A stretch of 64,000 nt of DNA. Origin: Paratrimastix pyriformis. Its lineage: Eukaryota > Preaxostyla > Paratrimastigidae. Shown piece by piece: positions 46,957-57,206 of the stretch. The DNA lies in NCBI GenBank assembly GCA_027972325.1, contig JAPMOS010000017.1, positions 454,501 through 518,500 of the forward strand. The letters are read 5' to 3'. How positions within the stretch are numbered: position 1 is the first letter of the stretch; each line of letters starts with the position of its first letter. The translations under genes were made by a program, and so were the position numbers. The notes beneath the pieces are model-generated. The model was not told the origin of the DNA. It was given only the letters and a program-made list of their open reading frames with translations, and did no database searches.

Positions 46957-47093
46957 GAGGAGCGTTTTGTTCGGAATGTAAAATGTATTTTCTCTTGTTG
47001 TTCTTCCGGCACACGACCTGTCGACCCATTGTCCGGCTCCAACCACAGTGGTATATCCGCTAGGCAGGCCGTTCGCTCGGTGGTCCTTTTTCG

Positions 47094-49769
47094 ATGTCCA
47101 GCTGGAACGAGGCGCTGAAACAGTACGAAACTACGACCCGAAATACCCCCATTGTAGTCACACGCCCTCATATGGTCACTTCGAGAGAAATCAAGTCCAG
47201 GGAATGCGAATTCAACCCTCTCTTGGGGAAACATACCGACCCTGCGAAGGAAATGGAAACCCGACAACACGATCAGAGTAAACTGATTCATGGCGCAAAC
47301 CGGGCCAAAGACGCTCAACTAAGCCGTGAGGTCCCTTACGATATTGTGGGACACTTTCCAAAGCTAGTCTGTTCCTAGTATCACCTTTTCCTCATCCACT
47401 TTCAGCATCCTGCTGTCATTGCACACGAGGAAGAGGTTAAATTAATGAAAACGAAACAACGGATCAACCCCACCGGCAGTGGGGCTAATTATAACATTCT
47501 CTCGTGTATTCCGCTCACGGAACACTACCCGGCTGCCCCGAAAGATCGGTCTGTTTCCGTCATTTGAGTGGTGATATCAACCACCCACATCGGCAGGCCG
47601 CAGCCCAAACCCGAGAAACCATCTCGCGGCATCCACAATAATCCCAACGATCCCCCGCGTGAATACGACATCCTGACCAATCTCTACGCATCAGATCACG
47701 AGGCCAAAGCCGAAGTCTGCTGCTCCCTCTTGGGGAACGTCGTCCCGTCTCACATACCCCGGGGTGCGTTCGATGCAGGCCGACCGTCTGGCCAGCCAGA
47801 AGGCGGCCGTCTTTGCGATGCAGGAGCAGCGGCCGTACGATCCGATCCGGGGAGCGTACGTCGACCCGCAGATCGAGGAGGCCCACCTCCAGGGGCTGGC
47901 CGACGCCCGGCAGAAGTTCCTGCACTGCCAGCGACGGGTGGTCCCCGAGACCATCACATCAAGGTCTGCCTGTGATGATGACCGCCCACCGCCGCACACC
48001 GCCAGCCACAAGTCCCCCACCGCCAGCCACACGTCCCACACCGCCAGCCACACGTCCCCCACCGCCAGCCACACGTCCCCCACTGGCTGCCCGAGTCATG
48101 GAAGTGGCGTCATGTCAGGTTGCCCGCTCACCCGCCTCTGCCCCGCGTCATCGGGTTGTGGGTTCCGCCTTCCTCTGGGGCAGCGAGGGCGCCAAGTACG
48201 ACATTCTCTCGTGCGACCCGCGACCCGGCCACGAGGCCGAGCTGGCGGCACAGCGGGGGCCCTCCCTGAAGGCTCAGCGCGCGTATGTCGAGCAGGAGAT
48301 GCACGTCCGTCACACACACACACACTCAGTTATGTCTGCCAGACAACTGCCCATCTCCGCACAATGGCCCGGCGCGCCTGTGTCGAGCAGGAGATGCACG
48401 TCCGCCACACACGCGCACACCTCCCTTTCTGGTTGGCACACAGCTGTCCGCACGCACGCCTCACATCGCCCCCCCCCCCCCCCCCCACCCACCCGCACAC
48501 CCACCCTCTTCACCTCCCCCCCCTCGCCTTGTCCCAGACGCGCTCCGTCACCCAGGCCGAGCAGGCCGAGCAGCGGGGCATGAACCGGATCTCACACCAG
48601 CGCTACCTGGAGGCCACCGCACGCGGGTTCCACATCCTCTCCAACGAGCCCTTTGAGGGTCCGCCCTTGCTGCCCTCCCTGTCCCTGTCTCTGTCCCTGT
48701 CCCTGTCCCCTGTTGGACTCGATTTTTGGGTGGTGGGGGTCGGGGAGGGGGAGGGGGGAGGAGGAGGAGGAGGGAGAGACGCGACCGGATGGGGAGGGGG
48801 GACGGACAGCTGACCGGATCCTCACCGGAACCGTTTCTCCACTCGGCAGGTGTCGAGGGCCGTCCGCCCACCCCCGCAGACCTCCCCCGCCCTCGCGTTT
48901 CGAGAAAGAAATGAGTCTGCCACCCGGGGAATATCCCCCCCCCCCCCCCTCCCTTCCCTCCCTCCATCCACCCGGGTCTCCGATGTGTGTGCGGATGAGT
49001 CATTGATGCATGGATGTCCTTTTTTCCCCCTCTTCCTGCAGCTTTGCATCGGACACTTTGCCTCGACAAGGCGAACCCTGCCGCCACCGCTACCGCAACC
49101 GCCACTGCCGACGTCATCACCACAGCCCCTGCCGCCGCCGCCGCCGCCACCACCACCGCCACCGCCACCGCCACAACATCACCAACAGCCGCACCCGCAT
49201 CATCCCCCCCATCCTCGACCGTCTCCCTCCCCCCGGCCCCAGTCTCCGTCCCCTCCTTTGGCCGTGCTGCGGCCACCCCACAACAACAGCAGCCGCAACC
49301 CCAACCACCACAGCATGAACAACAACCACATGCTCAGCAACAACCACAACAAGAAAGCCAGCCCGATGTGTCTCCACCACCTCAGGCCTCATCAACCGAC
49401 TCCCAGCCCCCAGGCGCGCCGCTCGCCACGACCTCAGCCGACCCGCCGCCCGCCCCCGCCGCCGAGCCCAACTTTCGCCATCGGAAGGCGCATTTCCTCT
49501 ACCCGGCCGACTGGGCCGCTGAGAAAAAACCCGATGATGAAGATATACTGCCCCTGGCCCCACCTCCCGCCCCTCCCCAAGTCGGCTCGCGGTCCCCGTC
49601 CCGGCAGCAACGCGCGGCTGGTGCCCCGGTGGATGAGATCAAGCGAGTGGCATCCCCCGAGCCAGCTCCGCCCAGAGTTGTTGTAACCCCGATGGGGGGC
49701 CTTTCTAGCTCTCTGATCTCGGCGTCAGGACGGAGACTACCCCCGCGGCAATCGCCATTTCATTCGTAA
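47094..49769 (+). CDS. Protein with repeated YDIL-type motifs and Pro/Gln-rich tail
   Basis: No family recognised with certainty. ATG 47094 opens MSSWNEALKQYE. The exons give a series of short motifs, each about 50-100 residues apart: YDIVGH (47337), YNILSC (47490), YDILTN (47665), YDILSC (48199) and FHILSN (48630). Helical, charged stretches between them (EIEEAH, SQKAAVFAMQEQRPYDPI) and a coiled-coil-like segment (TQAEQAEQRGMNRIS) lie around the last. The C-terminus from 49040 is Ala/Thr/Pro/Gln-rich, then HRKAHFLYPADWA, ending at TAA 49767. Regular short motifs and charged spacers resemble axonemal and microtubule-inner proteins of flagellates, but that is inference. Donors are GTCTGTT, GTCTGTTT, GTCTGCT, GTCTGCC and GTCCGTC. 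The first two introns are about 45-50 nt. Confidence 0.72.
48277..48416 (+). repeat. Duplicated exon edge plus donor site in intron
   Basis: The exon end TGTCGAGCAGGAGATGCAC with donor GTCCGTCACACAC (donor at 48305) recurs at 48373-48413, inside the intron. The exon part is identical over that stretch and only a few bases differ across about 40. Confidence 0.85.
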
Positions 49770-49943
49770 GAGAGGATTCATGTATAGCCGGATTTTTTTT
49801 TTCGTTTCGATTCGACCAACTGGTTGGATAAAACAGCACCGGACACAGACACCACGGCGGGGCACGTGACGGGTGAGTGAGCAACGGGCATGTTTTGCTC
49901 GCTCATCCACAAGTTCTTGCCACTAACCCTTCCCTTTTTTCGT

Positions 49944-50936
49944 ATGGCTCCCCTCTTGCTCCCGCCGACACCGCTGGATCTTCCCGAGTTGCTCGTTCAA
50001 ATTCTAGCTAGAGTGGAGATCCGCACGTTTTATTCGTGTTTGGCGGTGAGCCGGCTGTGGCATGAGACGGCGCTTCTGCCAGTCTGTTGGAAGTTACGGT
50101 GCCTGGCGGAGGGTGTTTGGCATGAAGATGAACCAGTACCTAAAACGGAGCCAAATCCATGGATCGCGTTGTACTTCAGTGCCAATGGCACCCATACTTT
50201 GAAGGTCGTTCTTGTGAACGGCCTGAGGTTTGTGGATGCGGATTTGCATATCGGCGCCCATATTTCCTATAGTTCAGGTAAAACAGCCCTTTGTCAACGG
50301 CTCATGACGGGCCAGTTCATTGAATCGGGGAGCACCATTGGCGCTGCGTTCATGCGCAAAACGCTGACAGTTCCCCCATGCGCCAGCGCTACATTGGAGA
50401 TTTGGGATACGGCCGGACAGGAACGATATCGCCGACTTGGTCTTTCTTCCCCTCATCAGCACCAGCGACCGACTTCCCGTCCCGAGTAGCGCCCATGTAC
50501 TACCGAGGTGCTGCGGCTGTTCTGGTGTGCTACGATTGTACAGACGCCAGCGTCTTCCAGGAGGCGAAATCTTGGGTTGACGAAGTCAGACAGTCTGCGG
50601 ATCCGGCCATTGGGCTGGTCTGTGGCCAGTCCCCCCGGCAGGCACATCGCCACGCTCTTCCCCGCCTCCTGCACCACACACAAGGTTTGCTGCAAGTGCG
50701 ACTTGGTCGACCGGCGGCAAGTGACCCGCGCCCAGGGGGAGGCCTTCGCGGCCTCGGTGAAAGCCACCTACTGGGAGACGAGCGCCCTCACGGGGCAGGG
50801 CGTCCAGGAGTGCTTCGTGGGCATCGCGAGAGCCGCCATTGTCTCGCACCGATCGCGGAAGGACGAACCCTTTCGGCCGACCCCGCCTGAACCTGGGCCC
50901 CTTCCTCCACCACGCCCGAGGTGCATTATCGCATGA
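49944..50936 (+). CDS. F-box / Rab5-like GTPase fusion with CaaX-type end
   Basis: An F-box (DLPELLVQILARVEIRTFYS to CLAVSRLWHETALL, residues about 10-45) is followed directly by a Rab-type G domain. G1 reads SYSSGKTALCQRL, lacking the usual first Gly of GxxxxGK. G2 is STIGAAFMRKTL, very close to the Rab5 effector loop. G3 is WDTAGQERYRRL|APMYYRGA, joined across a 49-nt intron. G4 is CKCD instead of NKxD. G5 is ETSALTGQG. The protein ends CIIA, a CaaX-like prenylation signal rather than the Rab CC/CXC type (Rab21/Rab5 relatives vary). The degenerate G1 and G4 suggest altered nucleotide binding. ATG 49944 starts next to the F-box; an in-frame ATG at 49890 would add 18 residues. Combining SCF-type substrate recruitment with an endosomal GTPase is unusual. 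Confidence 0.8.
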
Positions 50937-52186
50937 GCATGCGCGCAAATCCTATTTCCATAATTTGCAATGTTGTTCAGGCTGGGCGGAGCAGCCTGTG
51001 CTTTCTCTTTGTGGCGAACAATAACAATCCATTTTGTGGATCCCCCTTAATGTCCCTAATAAGGATTGAAAAAACCCATGTTTGACGCCCTTCCGGTCCC
51101 CACCGCCTCCCACCCGTCCACCGAAGGCCCAATCCAATTCGCGTAGTATGACGAGGCTGAGTGGGGCTACACAGTGATATCTTGGGTTCTCTCCGGGGGA
51201 TGGTGACACCACACAGAAACATCGGGGGGTCATTTGGTCTGGAGACCAAATGGGTTAGGTCCGCAGATGGGGGGGTTGTAGCCGTCGGGTCGACTGGGGC
51301 AGGGGGACCAGGGGGGAGGAGGTGTGATGTGCCGAACGCAAGGCGAGTTGGGTCTGCCACTCGGCAGGGTGCCGCGTTTCCAGATGATCCATCATGAGAC
51401 CCCCCCAGACGGCCAACCCCCCCTGATGCGAACCTCTCGATGGGGGCGATCCGGAGCGGGCCGCCTCTTTCAACCGTCGCACTCGTGAGCCCCCAGCCCC
51501 GAGATCCTGCCGGAGGATCAGTGGCAGATCCCACCATTCGCGAACCCGGACACTGTCGTGATGAGGGAGCACAGGGTGCGGAAAAGTTGACAGGGGCAGC
51601 GAGGCCCTGGCCAGCCAGGGGGCGCGGGCGGGGCGGCCGGGCTCCCCCGGGGCACCGAGGGGAGGGGGCTTCTAGCGAATGCGCCAACTTGGGGGCGTGG
51701 CGCTGGGCGCAGTGGGCCGAGTGATGCGACACCCACCGGACGACCCAGCAGCATGACACCGGCGCAAACTGCGAGGGACCCTACAGCGGGGGCCGGGAAG
51801 TCAATGGTCTTTTCTCGCAATAATGTAGCAAAGGTGCCTTCCCTCAATGCACCGAGGGTGTTTGGGCTCCCCTGCGAAGCACCCGAGCCGCTTCCGCTTA
51901 GAGGTCAAAACCTGATATCGAACATCGATGTCTTGTGTGGTCGCGGGTCGGACTCGATCACTGCGGATCAATTTCACCGTATGTCCGAATTTTTCAAAAC
52001 CTTAGGTACATTAAGGGGATCTCCTGCGACGAGCGCAATCCAAGGACAGGACCGAAAAGAAGACGATAAAAAACTCGAGCACAGCTCATCATACCCCTTC
52101 TTCCCCTTCGTCATTCTTCGGGCAATTCACTTTTTCCCTTTGTCCAACTGAGCCAATCCAACCCCGGCAGCCACACTAAAGCAAAT
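50937..52186. other. 1.25-kb non-coding region, candidate structured RNA locus
   Basis: Neither strand holds a frame with protein-like composition between the F-box/Rab stop and the next ATG. The stretch 51150-51780 is unlike the introns: it has no simple repeats or C runs but several inverted repeats. The clearest is a perfect 10-bp hairpin (51231-51240 with 51243-51252); CTGGCCAGCCAGG lies near 51610. I compared it by eye with SRP RNA, RNase P RNA and U snRNA signatures and could not match it. 51800-52186 probably holds the promoter and leader of the EF-hand gene. Confidence 0.45.
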
Positions 52187-52715
52187 ATGCAGCCCTTCAA
52201 CCAGTTTCCCCAGTATGCCGGCCAGCAGTACCCCCAGCAGCCGATGATGCCCCAGCAAATGTACCAAATGCCACAACAATACGGGCAGCCTCCCATGCAA
52301 TATCAGCAGCAATACCCAAATCAGCTCGCATTTCTGCCTGGGAGCATGATGATGGGTGGGATGACTCCTGAGCAGATGCAACTTAAGGCCTATTTTGCCC
52401 AGGCTTGTGCCGATGGTCTGCGGACAATTTTTATTTGAATTCCCCTTCAACCCTTTTTTTTTGGATCCTTCCATAGGAATGATTCAGGTTGCTGAAGTCC
52501 AGAATGCTTGCGCTATTTGCGGTGTTCGCATTGACCCCGCCACGGCTCAGCAGCTCCTTCTTCAGGTCGCCGGTGCCGACCGTCGGATCACTGAGCAGGA
52601 GTTCGTTGTTGGCATCAGCACCTATTGCAACGCCCAGAAGCAGCGTTTCATGCAGCAGCAACAGCAACAGCAACAACAGATGATGATGCAACAGATGATG
52701 ATGCCTCGCATGTAA
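52187..52715 (+). CDS. Small Gln-rich EF-hand-like protein (penta-EF-hand type)
   Basis: The first exon encodes a Gln/Met/Pro/Tyr-rich N-terminus (FPQYAGQQYPQQPMMPQQ), then LKAYFAQACADG. A 61-nt intron (52416-52476; donor GTCTGCGG) joins it to MIQVAEVQNACAICGVRIDP, LLLQVAGADRRITEQEFVVG and a Gln/Met-rich tail ending at TAA 52713. The two helix-loop-helix units match penta-EF-hand proteins (ALG-2/sorcin), which also have Gly/Pro/Gln-rich N-termini. The calcium loops (QACADGMIQVAEV, VAGADRRITEQEF) keep only part of the usual acidic ligands, so calcium binding may be weak. It is complete but short, with two units rather than five. Confidence 0.7.
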
Positions 52716-52881
52716 GTTCTCTGCAGCTTGGAAGGGTTGTTTGAGTGTCTCCTGTCTCTTCACTTCTTCCTTCGCTTCCAATTTTGTGTTCTTTCTATAA
52801 TTTTTTTTTTGCCTATGCATTTTTCCCCTTTTGAGGTTGGAAAGAACCAAATTCATCATTCTCTTCTTTTCGTCCGAGACG

Positions 52882-52912
52882 CTATCGTTGGTAGCCCAGC
52901 TGCTGCTGCTGC

Positions 52913-52970
<58 letters not shown>

Positions 52971-53508
52971 GGAGCTGTAGTTGGTCCTGAGGGCGAAAGA
53001 GTGAGGGATGGGACTGGGTTCTAGGCGGACCTGTGGTTGGAACTGATACTGCACTTGGGGATAGTACTGTTGCTGCTGCTGGGGATACCCCTGGGGCTGC
53101 TGTGGATACCCCTGGGGCTGTTGCGACACGTATCCCGCAGGCACTTGCTGAAAAGCAGCGGTCTGAGGGTACGCCTGGGGGTAACCCTGGGGATAGCCAC
53201 CAGCCTGCTGGGGCGGGTAGCCCCCCTGGGCATACCCCTGTGCTTGGGGAGGATACTGCCACCCAGCCTGTGGTGTGGCCATCATCGCAGCCTGGGGGCG
53301 AACCAGCGTGGCGCCAGCATAACCAGGCACTACGATGGGGGGGGGGGGGGGGGGGATGAGACGATGATGGTGTGTGAGGTCCCCCCGGTCCACAGACCCG
53401 CCATGCCCCTCTGCATCATTTGCTGTTGTTGTGCCTGCTGTTGCTGAAGCTGCTGCTGCTGTTGTTGCTGAAGCTGCTGTTGTTGTTGCTGAAGCTGCTG
53501 CTGTTGAA

Positions 53509-53557
<49 letters not shown>

Positions 53558-55026
53558 ATAGAGCATCTACGGAGGGGAACGGGGATGTGCTGAGCGACCG
53601 GTGTCCCCAAACAGCCACAATCACCACCATCCCACCACCAACAGCCCGGGGGAGATCACCCAACCTGTCGCATGTACCCCGCGGACCTGTGCTTGTTGTT
53701 GGGTCGGCATCCCCGGCTGCTGCTGGGCGAACCGCTGGTAGCCGCCCACCAGGGGCGCCGGGCCTGCCGTGGGGGGAGCCGACTGGACCTGGGGGGGCAT
53801 ACCCACGGCCGACCCCAGTGGGGGCGCGGTCGACCTCACCCCGGGGATCGCCTCCTTCCCGAAAGGCACGGGCGAGCGGCGCTGTGGATGGGGCGGTGGG
53901 GTTGCAGTGGTGGTGCTGGTGCTGGCGGCGGCAGCAGCAGCAGGCAGAGGGCCCTTCAGGGCCGGGCCGGGCGATGGTGTTGGTGTGGTGCGGCCCCCTT
54001 GGGCCTGTGCCGGGACGAGGGGCAGAGAGGGGAATGTAGGCGAGGCGGCGGCTGCCGGGGGGATGTTGGCTGTCTCGGGTTGGGGTGTCGGGGCCGAGGT
54101 TGTGGCCGGGGGAAGAGCCGCGGGCGACTCAGGGCGGGGTGGGGAAGGCGCCGGAGAGGGAGACGAGCTGATGGGAGAGGGGGCCGGGGGCGGTTCCAGT
54201 CCTGCCGGAGGGGAAGACAATCGGGGAGTGATGAGGAGCTTCGGGGGTGATATGGGTCAGTGTGTTTGAACGAGCGGTGGTGGGCTGTGGTTGGGCGCTC
54301 CTGGCGATGCCCATGGCCTTGTCCATGCCCGCGCCGATGTGCGTATGGGAGTCTATGCATGCGCATGGTGCCCCGGGGGGATGTCGGCTGATCCTGTGCC
54401 CGTGCCCCTGACATGTCTGGGTATTTCTGTGTGCAGGTGGGTTATGCGCATGGTCCCCCGGGGGAGATGTAGACACACAGGGTCAACGCGTGCATTGTGA
54501 GTTTTGGGCATGGCCCCCCGGGGGGATGTCGACTGACCCAGACCGCGCTGGATGACCGCGAGCAAGTCCAGCTTGATCTCGGCGGGCGGCTTGCGAGGGA
54601 TGCCCGCGGGCCGCAGGGTCAGCTCCTCCATGGGCTGGGTGGCTGCCCCGATGGCCTCGTTGCGGTGCCGAAGGAAACCCTGCGTGCAGATGCCACGGGC
54701 GGTGTGTGTGTGGGGTGGGGTGGGGGGGGGGGGGGGTGGAGGAGGAGGAGGAGGGGATGAAATGGTGTGGGGGCGGGTGCGCCATGCAGTGAGGAGGAAG
54801 AAGTAACGGGAAAACATCCAACGGAGAGGTAGAAGAGAGTGGGCGGGTGTGCGGATGGCGCCCCGGTCCTGTGGACCATCTTCTGTCTTGAAGGTGATGC
54901 CCACTGGGCGGGGGCCCCAACGAGGCTGCCCCAGCACGACCCTGACTCGGGTAGGCACTCCCAGACCGGATCCGGGACAGATGGGACCAGGTGGAGGGCG
55001 TGCGCTCGGTCCCCGCCCACCCCCCA

Positions 55027-55057
<31 letters not shown>

Positions 55058-55839
55058 CGCACGCAATGCACACCACCAGACCGAGAGCCGGGACAGCTGG
55101 GACCGGATGAAGGCGTTGTCGGCCAGGAATTGGCGTTTCTGCTCCTCGCTGAGCTCCTCGTGGTGCGGCTCCTCCTTCTCCTCGGCGTGCGTGGCCTCCT
55201 CCTCCCCGGCTGGTGCCCCGGCGGAGTCAGCGTCTGCCTCCGGGGTGATAGCCGACGGCCCATCGGGGTCCTCGTCATCATCAAGGCCGTCATCCTCAGG
55301 CCCGAATTCATCCTCTCGCCTTTCCTTTTCCTCGGCAGCCTGCCTCGCCGCCAACTCGGTCGGGTCCTCGGTAACAAAGACAAAATTCTCCAGGAACTTG
55401 GCATCGAGGTCCCGAAGCTGATCGGCAATGTCGGGGGGATCTTGAGTTGCGAGGATTTCAGGAACTGAAAGAAGGAAGGAGATTGTTGAAAGAAGGAAGG
55501 AGATTATTATCAGAGAATGGGGACAATGAACAGACTTGGAATGCCCATCTGGAGCTTTGAAGGTATGATGACATGATGCATATACGGGTCCAGGCCAGGC
55601 AAAGTGCCGCGCAGCCGACATAATTGCGACGACACAGAAGCGAATTGTGTTAAAACGTAATCCCTTTCCAAGAAAGAGAGGGTCGACGAGGTGACGGGCG
55701 GAGTTGCTTGCAGGCGCATCCGGGAAACGCTTTGGATGACGTCATTCAATGGCTTTCCAAAAGAACGAAGTTCTTTGACAAGGGGATCCTCCGGAACCGC
55801 CTTGGGACGGCGGCTCAGAGGTGGGCGTGCGCGCAACAT
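52882..55839 (-). CDS. Gln/Pro-rich nuclear-type protein, possibly Mediator Med8-like
   Basis: ATG 55837-55839. The N-terminal exon has helices KELRSFGKPLNDVIQSVSRM and FASVSSQLCRLRGTLPGLDP, then HHVIIPSKLQMGIP|IPEILA. This is reminiscent of the Med8 head-module signature (VIP.L...PE.L), but weak. An acidic exon follows (DDGLDDDEDPDG, EKEEPHHEELSEEQKRQF), then FLRHRNEAIGAATQPMEELT (about 54660), a Pro-rich block and long polyQ tracts (53560-53410). A YPQQPQGYPQQQ segment leads through a 44-nt intron (GTCCGCCT..CTCAG) to a last exon of nearly pure Gln, ending LGYQR at TAG 52882. The intron after DLLAVIQRGL carries donor-region copies. The composition is typical of transcription coactivators. 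Confidence 0.65.
53336..53354. repeat. G homopolymer (C on gene strand)
   Basis: Representative of the C-on-sense runs in introns; it lies in the polyQ gene between the Gln-rich exon and the exon reading VPGYAGATLVRPQ. Confidence 0.9.
54340..54545 (-). repeat. Triplicated donor-side sequence in intron
   Basis: The exon ending DLLAVIQRG has donor GTCAGTCGACATCCCCCCG followed by GGGGGCCATGCCCA (from about 54540 leftward). The block CGACATCCCCCCGGGG..CCATG recurs at about 54395-54355 (GCCGACATCCCCCCGGGG) and in shorter form at about 54470-54445 (TACATCTCCCCCGGGGGACC). Confidence 0.78.
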
Positions 55840-55902
55840 CGCCCAAACAGCAACCCAGGAGACGGAAAGAGTCGGATATACCTATTGGTTCTCTCCACTA
55901 GT
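55840..55902. promoter_or_regulatory. 63-bp divergent promoter region
   Basis: The shortest divergent spacing in the window, between the Med8-like gene (-) and the amidohydrolase gene (+). It contains CCTATTGGTTC, which includes a CCAAT core on the minus strand (AACCAATAGG). Both 5' leaders must be extremely short. Confidence 0.5.
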
Positions 55903-57114
55903 ATGACGGAGATGCTTTCGTCGTCGTTTGGGCTCACCCACACCACCATTCAACAATGCCTCGAACTGAGACACGAATTGCACCTCAACCCGTCGTTGAG
56001 CTTCGAAGAGAAGCCCACTGTCGATCGGATTGTGTCATTTCTGCAGGCCGGCGGAGTCTCCGCGGACCAATTGCATCGGCTCGTTGGAGGATGTGGTCTC
56101 TTGGCAGTTTTCGGCACCAAAAAGACAGAGTCTCCTTCGATCTGTTTCCGCGCCGATATTGATGCCCTTCCCATTAACGAGATGGCCGGGATCCCTTGGG
56201 CAAGTACAGTTCCAAACGTCTCTCATAAGTGTGGGCACGACGGCCACACAGCGATAATGTGTGCAGTGGCTTTGACCCTGGTGCAACATCCACCTCAACA
56301 TGGGCAAGGTCACTTTTCTTCGCGGACCTCGCCCACCGAGTTCTTTTGCAGTCATCCTCTGCTTCCAGCCAAGTGAGGAGCGAGGCGAAGGGGCCAAGTT
56401 GATGCGGAGTGACCCGGGGTGGGATCCGCTTGTCGGAAGTGCCCCAATCTATGGGCTGCACAACATCCCCGGGGCACCACTTGCCGCGGTCCTCACCCGG
56501 CGCGGGGTTTTCGCGTCCGCCTCGCGGGGTCTCAACATCCGGCTGGAAGGCCGGGTGGCCCACGCAGCAACCCCCGAGAAGGGCTGCTCGCCCGTCCTGG
56601 CCATGACGGGCATCATCCACGGTTCGTCTCTCACCCTCTCCGCTTCCCCCCCCCCCCCCCCCCCCCCCGCCCCGCCCGGGTGCAACCATCAGCCGACTGA
56701 CCATGTTTTGTGGGTGTCGCAGCCTTGCTGGGGCTCCCCAGTATGTCTCTCGCCTTTGGCAACGCCTGCAAAGTGACCGTGGTCCATGCAGCCCTCGGGA
56801 CACCAGACGGTCGCTCTCCCCCAGGGTGTGTGTCCCCATCCCACCCCCGCCCGTTCTCCTGTTGGGATGGTTCCAGACCCTTGGGTGTGAGCCCACTCAC
56901 CCACCACCCCCCGTTCTCCTGGCGGGTTCCAGCCGGTCGCTCTTCCCCAGCTCCCATTCTCCTGTCGGGTGTCTCCGACCAGCCAAAATAATCGGTAAAA
57001 ACGAACGGGCAGCGCGAACGGGTCCCCAGCCATGTCGCTCATATATACGACCCATGGCTCCTCTGGTTCTTGCTCCTGTTGCTGTTCCTTGCTCCTGTTG
57101 TTGTTGTTGCTGCT

Positions 57115-57146
<32 letters not shown>

Positions 57147-57174
57147 TGCTGTTGTTGTTGTTGTTGTTGCTGCT

Positions 57175-57206
<32 letters not shown>

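Noticed and set aside
48120-48420. Duplicated exon ends as real repeated exons
   Set aside because: The copy has no acceptor directly in front of it, and the downstream exon joins the first donor in frame.
52431-52880. Extension of the Gln-rich minus-strand gene across the EF-hand gene as poly-Asn/poly-Leu
   Set aside because: A 44-nt intron with donor GTCCGCCT puts the last exon in the poly-Gln frame, ending at 52882; the longer frame is only the antisense of the EF-hand gene.
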